A DNA stretch of 5,994 bases from the NCBI GenBank assembly GCA_003152975.1, contig PMBP01000244.1:6527-12520 (forward strand), written 5' to 3'. Both the position numbers and the translations under genes were made by a program. Shown one piece after another: positions 1-5,994 of the stretch (position 1 is the first letter of the stretch; the number at the start of each line of letters is the position of its first letter). The stretch is from Phycisphaerales bacterium. GTDB lineage: Bacteria; Planctomycetota; Phycisphaerae; Sedimentisphaerales; Anaerohalosphaeraceae. The notes beneath the pieces were generated by a model that saw only the letters and a list, made by a program, of their open reading frames with translations, did no database searches and had not been told where the DNA came from.

Positions 1-159
1 GGTGGCGGCGGCGGCCGTGGTGGTTACGGTGGCGGCGGCGGTCGTCCCGGCGGCGGCGGTGGTGGCGGCCGTGGTGGTTACGGTGGCGGCGGTGGTGGCG
101 GTCGCAGCGGCGGCAGTGGCGGCAGCGGCGGCGGGTATGGCGGCGGACGCCGTTTCTAA
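1..159 (+). CDS. Glycine-rich C-terminal tail of a probable RRM-type RNA-binding protein (5' partial)
   Basis: The plus-strand frame is open from base 1 and ends with TAA at 157-159, giving 52 residues with no start, so the gene begins left of the window. The residues are almost all Gly with spaced Arg, Tyr and Ser, including two copies of the motif GRGGYGGGGG and the ending GGYGGGRRF. Tails of this kind follow a single RNA recognition motif in small bacterial glycine-rich RNA-binding proteins, where the RGG/GGY tract adds non-specific RNA binding or self-association. The RRM itself is not in view, so the family is inferred from the tail alone. A different Gly-rich protein, such as a DEAD-box helicase with an RGG tail, is possible. 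An intrinsic terminator begins 25 bases after the stop, which supports this as the true gene end. Another frame over the same bases reads as a long Ala/Val run, which is a low-complexity artefact. Confidence 0.72.
   Translation, partial: GGGGGRGGYGGGGGRPGGGGGGGRGGYGGGGGGGRSGGSGGSGGGYGGGRRF
10..92 (+). repeat. Imperfect tandem repeat coding for RGG/GGY units
   Basis: Bases 10-38 and 64-92 are identical over 29 bases, with a 54-base (18-codon) period. The unit encodes GGRGGYGGGG. Beyond the identical core the copies differ mostly at third positions (GGC versus GGT) and by an Arg-Pro in the first copy. This is an in-frame coding duplication inside the Gly-rich tail, which can change length by slippage, and not a mobile or CRISPR repeat. 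Confidence 0.7.
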
Positions 160-183
160 TCCCCTGCCGGATTCAAATGCGTG

Positions 184-216
184 CGGGAGACCCCATCGGG
201 TCTCCCGTTTTATTTT
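184..216 (+). terminator. Rho-independent terminator of the Gly-rich protein gene
   Basis: A perfect 10-bp inverted repeat (184-193 CGGGAGACCC, 198-207 GGGTCTCCCG) encloses a 4-base loop CATC and is followed directly by a T-rich run TTTTATTTT (208-216). It sits 25 bases after the TAA of the plus-strand gene. Read on the minus strand, the hairpin is followed by GCACGCATTTG without a T run, so it is a good terminator only for the plus strand. It may still block transcripts coming from the converging kinase gene. Confidence 0.9.
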
Positions 217-238
217 CTGCAACGCCGCCCGGCGGGAT

Positions 239-1906
239 TCACAGACCCCTGGTGAATGTCGGGGCCGCAGAATGGCCGCCGTCGCTCGGTAGCGAGATGT
301 AAAAAGTGCTGCCCTTCCCCGGTTCCGACTCCAGCCGGATTCGGCCCTGGTGGCGGTCCAGTATCCGCGAGGCGATCGTCAGCCCCAGTCCGTCGCCGGA
401 GACGGGGCAATTCGGGTCCAGCCGGTGAAACATCTCGAACACCCTGTCCTGGTGGCGGGGATCAATCCCGATACCGTTGTCCGAAACCCAGAAGGTGATG
501 CAATCTCCTTCTCGCCGGCCGGAAATATGGATCGTGCCCGGCCGATTCTGATCTCGATATTTCAGGGCGTTATCAACAAGATTACTGATCACCTGGTTGA
601 TCTGCCCCGCGTCCCCCATGCACGGAGGCAGATCGTCCACCGTTACCGTGACCCCGCCCGTTTCGATCTGGTACTGCATCGTCGCCAGCACCGATTTCAC
701 CAGCGCGTTCATGTCCAGCGTCTCCTTTTGGATCGGCGCGCTGCGGATCTTTGACACCCGCAAAAAGCCGTCCAGCAACCCCTTCATCTTCACGGTGCTG
801 GCCTGGATAAAGTGGAGGGATTTCGGAATCTCCTCTTCCAGCAACGGCATCACATCCTGTCGGATCGTCTCCGGCAGGTCCACTAAGCTCAGATGCTTGA
901 TCAGCTTGCAGCCCTGCACCTCCAGTTCCTCGCTGAATCCCTTGATATTCACCAGCGGCGACTTCAAATCATGCGAAACCGTATAGACAATGCTCTGTAA
1001 CTCCGCGTTCCTGAACGACAGCTCCGCCGCGTTGGCCTTCAATTCATGGTTGGCCGCCCGCAACTGCTGCTCGTTGGCCGCAAGCTGCTGGTTAGCCGCG
1101 TTCAGTTCGTCGCGCGAGGCGGTCGTCTTCTGCAGATTCTCTGTCATCGCGTCGAACGCCCGGGCCAGGTGGCCGATCTCGTCGGCCCGATCCATCCGGA
1201 TCTTGTGGCCCAGGTTCCCCCCGCCGACCTTGCCCATCTCCCCGATGATCTGCCCGATCGGGTCGGTGATGCTCCGCGTGATCATCGTGCCCGTCACAAT
1301 GCTGGCCCCGGCGATCAGCACGATCAGCCCGGACATGGCCAGCAGGTGATGCCGTCGGTACCGCATTGCATCCCGGTAAAACGACTCGGCCTTGGCCCGG
1401 GCAAAGTCGCTGATCGGCGCGATCCGCGCCTCAATGGCGTCAACCTGATCGTCCCCTTTGCCGTTGCTGATCTCGATCGCCGCCGCTTTCTGGCCTTTCC
1501 CCACCAGTTCGATCTCCTCCTGCCGGATCAACTTCCAATCGGCAAACGCCTGATAGGCCGCCTGGACCTCTCTCTGATCTCCCAAATACCGTTCCCTGAG
1601 AACCTGGAACAGCGAGGTCACGGTCTTCTCCCTCTGGTCCATTTCGTCGATCGCCGCCTGGATATCCCCGGCGCTTCCCGCCAGCAGGAGGTCTTGCACA
1701 GACCGTTTGATGGCAATGACCTCGGATCGAATGTCCCGCACGGCGTTGCTGACCTTCAGCGGATGCTCGTGCAAATCCCTCGTGAAACCCGCCTCCGCAT
1801 TCATCTCGACTATCGCGATAGCACCCAGTACCAGCACCAGGGCCACAACGATCCCGAACCCATATCGCAGCCGCATCCCGATCTTTTGATTCAGTATCCA
1901 TCCCAT
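239..1906 (-). CDS. Membrane-bound sensor histidine kinase with chemoreceptor-like four-helix-bundle sensor and HAMP domain
   Basis: This 555-residue two-component sensor kinase should autophosphorylate on His and pass phosphate to a response regulator that is not in this window. Residues count from the ATG at 1906. There is a short cytoplasmic start, membrane segment 1 (about 15-36), a periplasmic helical domain (about 37-185) resembling the 4HB_MCP sensor fold of chemoreceptors, membrane segment 2 (about 186-209), HAMP (about 210-260, with DEIGHLARAFDAM) and a Gln/Asn/Ala-rich coiled coil (about 261-303). The HisKA H-box is SHDLKSPL with phospho-acceptor His312. The HATPase domain has N-box NLVDNALKY (442-450), G1 box DNGIGID (476-482), F-box VFEMF and G2 box GDGLGL (504-509), so all catalytic boxes are intact. 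The helical hairpin between the H-box and LRVSKI is about 20 residues longer than usual. A GTG at 1921 would add five residues and overlap the cheD stop, but it has no Shine-Dalgarno, while GAGGA lies 8 bases before the ATG. The gene follows cheD and is probably coupled to it. Confidence 0.93.
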   Translation of the reverse strand: MGWILNQKIGMRLRYGFGIVVALVLVLGAIAIVEMNAEAGFTRDLHEHPLKVSNAVRDIRSEVIAIKRSVQDLLLAGSAGDIQAAIDEMDQREKTVTSLFQVLRERYLGDQREVQAAYQAFADWKLIRQEEIELVGKGQKAAAIEISNGKGDDQVDAIEARIAPISDFARAKAESFYRDAMRYRRHHLLAMSGLIVLIAGASIVTGTMITRSITDPIGQIIGEMGKVGGGNLGHKIRMDRADEIGHLARAFDAMTENLQKTTASRDELNAANQQLAANEQQLRAANHELKANAAELSFRNAELQSIVYTVSHDLKSPLVNIKGFSEELEVQGCKLIKHLSLVDLPETIRQDVMPLLEEEIPKSLHFIQASTVKMKGLLDGFLRVSKIRSAPIQKETLDMNALVKSVLATMQYQIETGGVTVTVDDLPPCMGDAGQINQVISNLVDNALKYRDQNRPGTIHISGRREGDCITFWVSDNGIGIDPRHQDRVFEMFHRLDPNCPVSGDGLGLTIASRILDRHQGRIRLESEPGKGSTFYISLPSDGGHSAAPTFTRGL

Positions 1907-1914
1907 GAATTCAG

Positions 1915-1919
1915 TCCTC
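1915..1919 (-). promoter_or_regulatory. Ribosome-binding site for the histidine kinase, overlapping the cheD stop
   Basis: GAGGA (minus strand, 1919 to 1915) lies 8 bases before the ATG at 1906 and overlaps the TGA of cheD (1920-1918). It favours the ATG at 1906 over the GTG at 1921. It also means ribosomes finishing cheD stop on the kinase initiation site, the usual arrangement for translational coupling. Confidence 0.7.
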
Positions 1920-2427
1920 ACGGTTCACAGTCGTTGACGCTATCCGCCTTCGGCGGCCACAATACCTGCTCGGCGCCGTTCCCCTCCGTAAAGGAAACCC
2001 GGCCCGTTTCCGCGTCCAAAAACGCGATTTTCCGCTCGTTCCCCCCCAGCCCGCTCGCCCGGATCGGAATGTTCTTTTCCTGCAGGATCGCCGTGACCGA
2101 CCGGATGTTGTCCCAGCAGATCGAGTCCTTGTCGCTTCGCAAGACATTGCCGCCTCCGACCAGACAAACCTCGATCGCCCCCGAATCGCAGCCCGCTTCG
2201 ATCATCCGGTCCAGCAGCGCCCCGATCCCGTACACCGCATATCGCGGATCGTTGGCCCCTCTCTGCGGCGTCTCGCCAGGCAACATGATATGCGCCATCC
2301 CCGCGATCCGGGCTCGGAATTCGTACGCCGCCACGGCGATGCACGAACCCAGCGCCATCGCGCGCAAAAGGCATTGTCCCCCGCGCACCGCGATCTGGCC
2401 GGTGTTGATGTCGATGATCTCTTTCAT
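1918..2427 (-). CDS. cheD: Chemoreceptor glutamine deamidase CheD
   Basis: CheD (EC 3.5.1.44) converts selected Gln side chains of chemoreceptors to Glu in the cytoplasm, and in some bacteria also removes methyl esters or is regulated by CheC. From the ATG at 2427 the product is 169 residues, close to the family's usual size of about 160. It opens with MKEIIDINTGQIAV, as in known CheD proteins. Family signatures are ALGSCIAV with the nucleophile Cys29, GMAHIMLPG with catalytic His46, LVGGGNVL (about 89-96) and GLGGNERKIAFLDAETGRV near the C-terminus. The third member of the Thermotoga triad, a Thr six residues before the Cys, is Ala23 here. A TTG at 2487 would add 20 residues that do not look like CheD and has no usable Shine-Dalgarno. 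GAAGG lies 4 bases before the chosen ATG. The neighbour downstream is a sensor kinase, not a che gene, and no CheA, CheC or receptor gene is seen in the window. Confidence 0.93.
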   Translation of the reverse strand: MKEIIDINTGQIAVRGGQCLLRAMALGSCIAVAAYEFRARIAGMAHIMLPGETPQRGANDPRYAVYGIGALLDRMIEAGCDSGAIEVCLVGGGNVLRSDKDSICWDNIRSVTAILQEKNIPIRASGLGGNERKIAFLDAETGRVSFTEGNGAEQVLWPPKADSVNDCEP

Positions 2428-2499
2428 CTCGCCTTCGCCATCCGGTTCCGCCGGATTCGGCCTCCAAAGAACCCCCCGGGTTGCCAACCTGAACCAACC

Positions 2500-2560
2500 C
2501 TTTGTCCTATATTTAAATTTACTCTACCCTATTTAACTACTTACTGGATAAATAACGGAG
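2500..2560 (-). promoter_or_regulatory. AT-rich possible promoter/operator region upstream of cheD
   Basis: This is the only markedly AT-rich stretch in an otherwise GC-rich window. It lies in the 242-base gap between the HEAT-protein stop (2670) and the cheD start (2427). On the plus strand TATTTAA occurs at 2510-2516 and again at 2530-2536, exactly 20 bases (about two helical turns) apart and each preceded by CCTA/CCC context. A related inverted motif, GGATAAATAAC, lies at 2546-2556. On the minus strand TATAGG or TAAATA could serve as a -10 element, but no convincing -35 is seen. The call rests on base composition, position and these small repeats only. Confidence 0.35.
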
Positions 2561-2669
2561 TAAGGATACCCCCTATCCCGTCCCCCTGTCAATCCCCGCC
2601 CCGGCGGTAGGCCAACAAAAACATCCGGATGGATCCCCCCAAACCTCATTCTTCGCGTTTTTCGGCTGC

Positions 2670-5081
2670 TTATCGCGATTGGGCGGGGTCGAAGCGCAGG
2701 CCGGGAATCGCCAAACCGTCCGGAGTTCGGATGCGGGCGGAAAATTCCCACGGCATATTGTTCTGGGTTACCTTCAGGATCAGGGCATTCCAGCCCTTCT
2801 TAAGCGATATATTGAACTTGTCGGAGTCCAGGGTGATAGCCCGGGCGACATTGGCCGAATAGACGACGGCGCCGTTGAGCCAGACCTTCACGCCATCGTC
2901 GCTGCCGAGCCATAGCTGACAATTTATGTCTTCATCTGCCCATATCCCCGTGCGGGCATAACCGACGCGGCTGTCGCCGGGAAATCGCTTGAGGATATCG
3001 ACGACGAACGGCCGGGCGGGATCGGTACCGGCGGAGATCGGCTCCCACCTGGCCTGGCCCAGCGACGGATCTTCCGGCGGGAATGGCTGATCGAAGAGTT
3101 GCGAGTAGTTCATGCCGTCCTTGGTATAGGGGGCGGAGATCTGCCAATCGAGGATGTAGTCACTGACGGCCGAAGCGGAGTCGAGGACCTGCTGGGCTTG
3201 CTGCTTGAGGTCGGCGACGACATCGGCGGCCAGCACGGCCTTGAGGGCGGCGGTGGTCTTTTCTTTGCCGCGAAGGCCAACCGACCGGGCGATGGCGATG
3301 ACGGCCTGGGCGGCCTCCTGTTTGAGGTCGGCGTTGGACAGGAACGATACAGCCCAATCGAGGGCCTCGGCGGTTTGAAGCTGAGTAAGTTTAGCCAGAA
3401 TGCGCTTTTTCTCGGCGGGCTGGTCGGCCAGGGTCATGGCCTGCTGATAGGCCTGGAGCTTTTGAGGGTCACTGTCGGCCGAGAGCCCAATCAGATCGAC
3501 GAAGCCCCGAAGCGCCAGGATCTTTTGCGTACGGACCGTCGAGGTCTGAGCGACCTTGAGCAGGTCGGGTAGCGGCGCGGCAGTCGGCCAGGCGGCTAGG
3601 GCCTCGATGGCGGCCGAGACGATGGCGGCATCGGTATCTGCCAGAGCGGCGAGGAGAGCGGGCAAGGCCGAATCGTGGCCGAGTCGGCCGGCGGTTTGCA
3701 GGAGGACGGCCTTCTGCGCCGGCGTTGCCGTGCCGAGTTTGGTAATCAGTTTTTCCGCGGCCACCGGCTGGGTCCCCGTGCGGCGGGCCGCCTGGACCAG
3801 CGCGTTGGAAGCATCGGCGGCGGACTCGGCGGAAACGGCGACCACCAGATCCACCAAGGCGGTGATTTCCTGCGGGCCGGCAAGGTCCTTGAGGGCGGCG
3901 ATCGCCACGCCGCGAATGGCCGGTTCGGCGGTCGCCAACTTGAGCAGTTCCGGGGCGGTCTCGGTGGCGTTCCGGGCGGTCAGGGCCTTGATCAGTTCGA
4001 CCTGGACGGTCGGATCGGCACCCTTGATTCGAGCGATCATCTCAGCGGGAATATCCTTGCCGCGAACCAATCGCAGCCCCTTCCGCGCCGCCACCTGTTC
4101 GTCTCCGGAGGACTTGGCGGCACGCTCGGCCAAAAACGCCACATCCGACGCGTCGCCCAAAACGCCGACGGCCTTGACTGCGGCTATGCGAACGGAAATA
4201 TCCGATGACTTGCATGCCTCCATAATATCCGCAAGGGCATTGCGATCGCCTTGATCGGCCAGCATATCGACCAGGAGCACCTGAACATTGGAGCCAAGGG
4301 ATTTCCACTGCTTCGTGCAGGCGCCGATCAGTTGGGGGTCTTTGGTTTCCCGTACCAGCCGGATCGCGACAAGCCGAAGCGGCTCATCGCTGCCGGATAG
4401 CGCTTCGATCACCAGTTCCATCCGTCGCTTGCCATCCGACAATGCCACTCCCCTCCACGCGGCCAGGCGGATCGAAGATGGCGGCTGGGCCTGAAGTACA
4501 TTCTGATAGAGGACTAAGGCATCGGATGCGTTGCCGCTACTGAATCGATTTTCGGCACAGCTCAGAATCGCGTCCAATACGGTGTTTTTGACGGCGCCCT
4601 TGGATGTACCGCAGGCCTTGTTCAGCGCAGCTTCGGATTCCGCACCGCCGATTCGACCCAACGCCAAGGCCGCCGACGCCGCCACCGTCGCATCCGAATC
4701 CGACAACGCGGGGGCCAGCAGCGGAATCGCGGCGGTATCGCGCCGCCAGCCGAGAGAGGCGATCAGGCCGGCCTTGACGGGGCCAGAAGTCTTGCCGACG
4801 GCGTCGCGAAGGGCCTGGCCCGCCTGGGGATACGGCATGGCCTCCAGCGCATACCGCGCGGCGTGGCCGATGCGTTCGTCGCCCAAGAATACAGCCAGGG
4901 CTTCGACTGATTCGACGGTGCCGACGATTCTCAACTGTTGGCACGCGTCGCATTTTTCGACAACGCCGACATTCGATTTGAGGATGGCGATCAATTCCTT
5001 TTCCTCGGCAGCCCCGGCGGTACACGCCGCCGAAAGAACCAGCGCGGCAAGAACAATCCGATTGAACAGCGATTTATTCAT
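2670..5081 (-). CDS. Exported HEAT-repeat protein with C-terminal beta-sandwich domain
   Basis: This 803-residue protein has an apparent Sec signal peptide (1 to about 24: Lys3, hydrophobic VLAALVLSAAC, then TAGAAEE), so it should act outside the cytoplasm. Residues about 40-635 are helical HEAT/PBS-lyase-type repeats of about 30 residues with the pattern DSDATVAASAALALGRIGG. The opening repeat (CQQLRIVGTVESVEALAVFL, then HAARYALEAMP) matches a form common in Planctomycetota and Verrucomicrobiota HEAT proteins. Residues about 640-803 form a different, beta-rich domain with WLGSDDGVKVWLNGAVVYS, a segment starting LDSDKFNISL, and GWNALILKVTQ. This resembles the jelly-roll modules (PA14/galactose-binding-like) found on secreted carbohydrate-active proteins, but no ligand can be read from the sequence. 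HEAT arrays usually bind proteins, so a scaffold role is an inference. AAAGG lies 6 bases before the ATG. It follows the Gfo/Idh gene by 47 bases, probably in the same transcript. No terminator was seen after its stop. Confidence 0.85.
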   Translation of the reverse strand: MNKSLFNRIVLAALVLSAACTAGAAEEKELIAILKSNVGVVEKCDACQQLRIVGTVESVEALAVFLGDERIGHAARYALEAMPYPQAGQALRDAVGKTSGPVKAGLIASLGWRRDTAAIPLLAPALSDSDATVAASAALALGRIGGAESEAALNKACGTSKGAVKNTVLDAILSCAENRFSSGNASDALVLYQNVLQAQPPSSIRLAAWRGVALSDGKRRMELVIEALSGSDEPLRLVAIRLVRETKDPQLIGACTKQWKSLGSNVQVLLVDMLADQGDRNALADIMEACKSSDISVRIAAVKAVGVLGDASDVAFLAERAAKSSGDEQVAARKGLRLVRGKDIPAEMIARIKGADPTVQVELIKALTARNATETAPELLKLATAEPAIRGVAIAALKDLAGPQEITALVDLVVAVSAESAADASNALVQAARRTGTQPVAAEKLITKLGTATPAQKAVLLQTAGRLGHDSALPALLAALADTDAAIVSAAIEALAAWPTAAPLPDLLKVAQTSTVRTQKILALRGFVDLIGLSADSDPQKLQAYQQAMTLADQPAEKKRILAKLTQLQTAEALDWAVSFLSNADLKQEAAQAVIAIARSVGLRGKEKTTAALKAVLAADVVADLKQQAQQVLDSASAVSDYILDWQISAPYTKDGMNYSQLFDQPFPPEDPSLGQARWEPISAGTDPARPFVVDILKRFPGDSRVGYARTGIWADEDINCQLWLGSDDGVKVWLNGAVVYSANVARAITLDSDKFNISLKKGWNALILKVTQNNMPWEFSARIRTPDGLAIPGLRFDPAQSR

Positions 5082-5087
5082 AACCTA

Positions 5088-5092
5088 CCTTT
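5088..5092 (-). promoter_or_regulatory. Ribosome-binding site of the HEAT-repeat protein gene
   Basis: AAAGG on the minus strand ends 6 bases before the ATG at 5081. A second purine pair, AGG at 5084-5086, is closer to the start. It supports this start, which is also the one that gives a proper signal peptide. Confidence 0.5.
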
Positions 5093-5128
5093 CATGCAGC
5101 AGGGTTGAAGGTTTCGTTCAGCAGTGCA

Positions 5129-5994
5129 TTAGAATACCCACGACGGTCGCGGCGTGTAGGAGAGCAGGCGATTGGCTGCTTCATCTCCAATGAATTGCAG
5201 CTTGGCCGGGACCCATCGAAGGTTGCGTTTGAGCGCCAAGGCGATGCCGCCGATGAGGATGGCATTGATGGTGTATGCGGCGACCTCGGGATTGCAGATG
5301 GTCGATTTTCGGCTACGGACGCATTCCAGAAAATTCCCCGAGTGGCTGTTGGAGTAATACACGCGCTGATCGTCGGGCAGCAGCGGTTCCCTGAGAATCT
5401 TGGCGGGGTACGACACGATGTTGCTGCGGTCCACCGCGATGCGGCCTTTGGTCCCGACAAAGCATGCTCCGCCATCGGGACCGACCGGTTCGCCGGGATA
5501 CGCGGTTGAATGGACCACCACGCCGTTTGCATAATGATAATGGATGTTGTCGTTTTCGTATTCGACATCGATGGGCGCTTTGACATCGGGATTGACCGTC
5601 CACTGAATGATGTCGTAGTGATGCGGGCTCCAGTTGATATCGCCGACGAACAATCCGGTCAGGGTGTGTCCGGCCTCGCCGCCAAACGGACGCCACGGCA
5701 GGGGTCCGAGCCACATATCCCAGTCGAACCCCTCCGGCACGGGCACCGATTGATTCGAGGTCCAGGGCCTGGGCATAAACGCTCCGGGTTGGCGGTACGC
5801 GTACACTTCTTTGAGCTGCCCGATTCGTTGGTTACGGATCAGCTCGCAGGACTGTCGAAACTTGCCGTCGTATTCGGAACGCTGCTGCGTGCCCGCTTGG
5901 TAAATCCGCCCGTATCGACGGGCCGTCTCGACGACCAACTGGGCCTCGCGCACGGTAATGGCGATAGGCTTTTCGCAATACACATCCTTGCCCG
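5129..5994 (-). CDS. Gfo/Idh/MocA-family NAD(P)-dependent oxidoreductase (N-terminus beyond the window)
   Basis: The minus-strand frame is open to the right edge and ends with TAA at 5131-5129. The visible part, about 288 residues, starts with GKDVYCEKP, the conserved EKP segment of this family, so the GTG at 5983 is an internal Val codon and not the start. The missing part is the Rossmann NAD(P)-binding half with GxGxxG, about 120 residues. These enzymes oxidise or reduce hydroxyl groups of sugars, inositols and related compounds. The visible Lys of EKP and the DINWSPHHYDIIQW segment correspond to the catalytic/substrate region. GTQQRS and the tail (NFLECVRSRKSTICNPEVAAYTINA, GDEAANRLLSY) match the C-terminal domain abundant in Planctomycetota, where N-terminal Tat signals are frequent. 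Whether this one is exported cannot be seen. The substrate is unknown. The HEAT-protein gene follows 47 bases downstream. Confidence 0.93.
   Translation of the reverse strand, partial: GKDVYCEKPIAITVREAQLVVETARRYGRIYQAGTQQRSEYDGKFRQSCELIRNQRIGQLKEVYAYRQPGAFMPRPWTSNQSVPVPEGFDWDMWLGPLPWRPFGGEAGHTLTGLFVGDINWSPHHYDIIQWTVNPDVKAPIDVEYENDNIHYHYANGVVVHSTAYPGEPVGPDGGACFVGTKGRIAVDRSNIVSYPAKILREPLLPDDQRVYYSNSHSGNFLECVRSRKSTICNPEVAAYTINAILIGGIALALKRNLRWVPAKLQFIGDEAANRLLSYTPRPSWVF

Noticed and set aside
220..238. A terminator for the kinase just after its stop on the minus strand
   Set aside because: The CCGCC/GGCGG inverted repeat leaves almost no loop and has no T run after it.
2461..2465. A perfect GGAGG on the minus strand upstream of cheD
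   Set aside because: It is 33 bases before the ATG, with no in-frame start at a workable distance. A small 6-bp hairpin (2440-2456) lies between them, too weak to claim as a regulator.
2428..2487. N-terminal extension of CheD from a TTG at 2487
   Set aside because: The added 20 residues are Pro/Gly/Glu-rich and do not match CheD, the TTG has no spaced ribosome-binding site, and family proteins begin near MKEIIDI.
1046..2536. A 496-residue open frame on the plus strand, antisense to the kinase and cheD
   Set aside because: It lies wholly opposite two genes with clear family motifs. The translation is Arg/Pro/Asp/His-rich without recognisable domains, as expected for an antisense frame in GC-rich DNA.
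2580..2669. A terminator after the HEAT gene around the CATCCGGATG palindrome followed by TTTTT
   Set aside because: The palindrome has no loop bases, so any folded stem would be only about 3 bp. I do not call it a terminator, and read-through into cheD cannot be excluded.
3556..4254. A 232-residue plus-strand frame inside the HEAT gene, and a similar one at 4531-5193
   Set aside because: Both are Ala/Ser/Arg-rich shadows of the repeated HEAT codons. The minus-strand frame has a signal peptide, a ribosome-binding site and domain signatures.
4938..4952. A Cys-x-x-Cys (KCDACQ) near the N-terminus of the HEAT protein, as a possible haem c site
   Set aside because: The haem-binding CxxCH needs His after the second Cys. 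Here it is Gln, so no cytochrome function is supported.
5010..5081. Lipoprotein signal (LSAAC, Cys20) in the HEAT protein
   Set aside because: The -3 position is Ser and not the usual Leu/Val/Ile, and a good signal peptidase I site (AGAA before EEK) follows. An ordinary Sec signal is more likely, though lipidation is not excluded.

Overview
The window is GC-rich and fully coding-dense, with one gene end on the plus strand and four genes on the minus strand. The gene content suggests a planctomycete-like (PVC group) bacterium. The pointers are a Gfo/Idh/MocA oxidoreductase whose surviving part has the conserved tail common in that phylum, a secreted HEAT-repeat protein with a C-terminal beta-sandwich domain, and a glycine-rich RNA-binding protein tail. 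This assignment is by family habit, not by a marker gene.

Layout, left to right. Positions 1-159 hold the last 52 residues of a glycine/arginine-rich protein (plus strand), probably an RRM-type RNA-binding protein, followed by a clear intrinsic terminator at 184-216. Converging on it from the right is a two-gene signalling unit on the minus strand: cheD (2427 down to 1918), then a membrane-bound sensor histidine kinase (1906 down to 239). The cheD stop codon lies just before the kinase start, and the kinase ribosome-binding site overlaps that stop, so the two are probably translationally coupled. An AT-rich intergenic stretch (about 2500-2560) upstream of cheD is the likely place for its promoter.

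Further right, also on the minus strand, are a Gfo/Idh/MocA-family oxidoreductase (runs off the right edge, N-terminal Rossmann part missing) and, 47 bases after it, an 803-residue exported HEAT-repeat protein with a C-terminal jelly-roll-like domain. These two are probably co-transcribed.

The most interesting point is the cheD-kinase pair. The kinase has a chemoreceptor-like input half: two membrane segments, a four-helix-bundle-like periplasmic domain and a HAMP domain. It also has a coiled-coil linker with Gln-Gln pairs seven residues apart that resemble chemoreceptor deamidation/methylation sites. CheD is a chemoreceptor glutamine deamidase, so the kinase itself could be its substrate. 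This is a hypothesis: such Gln-rich linkers also occur in kinases that have no CheD nearby. No CheA, CheC, receptor or response regulator gene is present in the window. No tRNA, rRNA, CRISPR array, insertion sequence or phage feature was seen.
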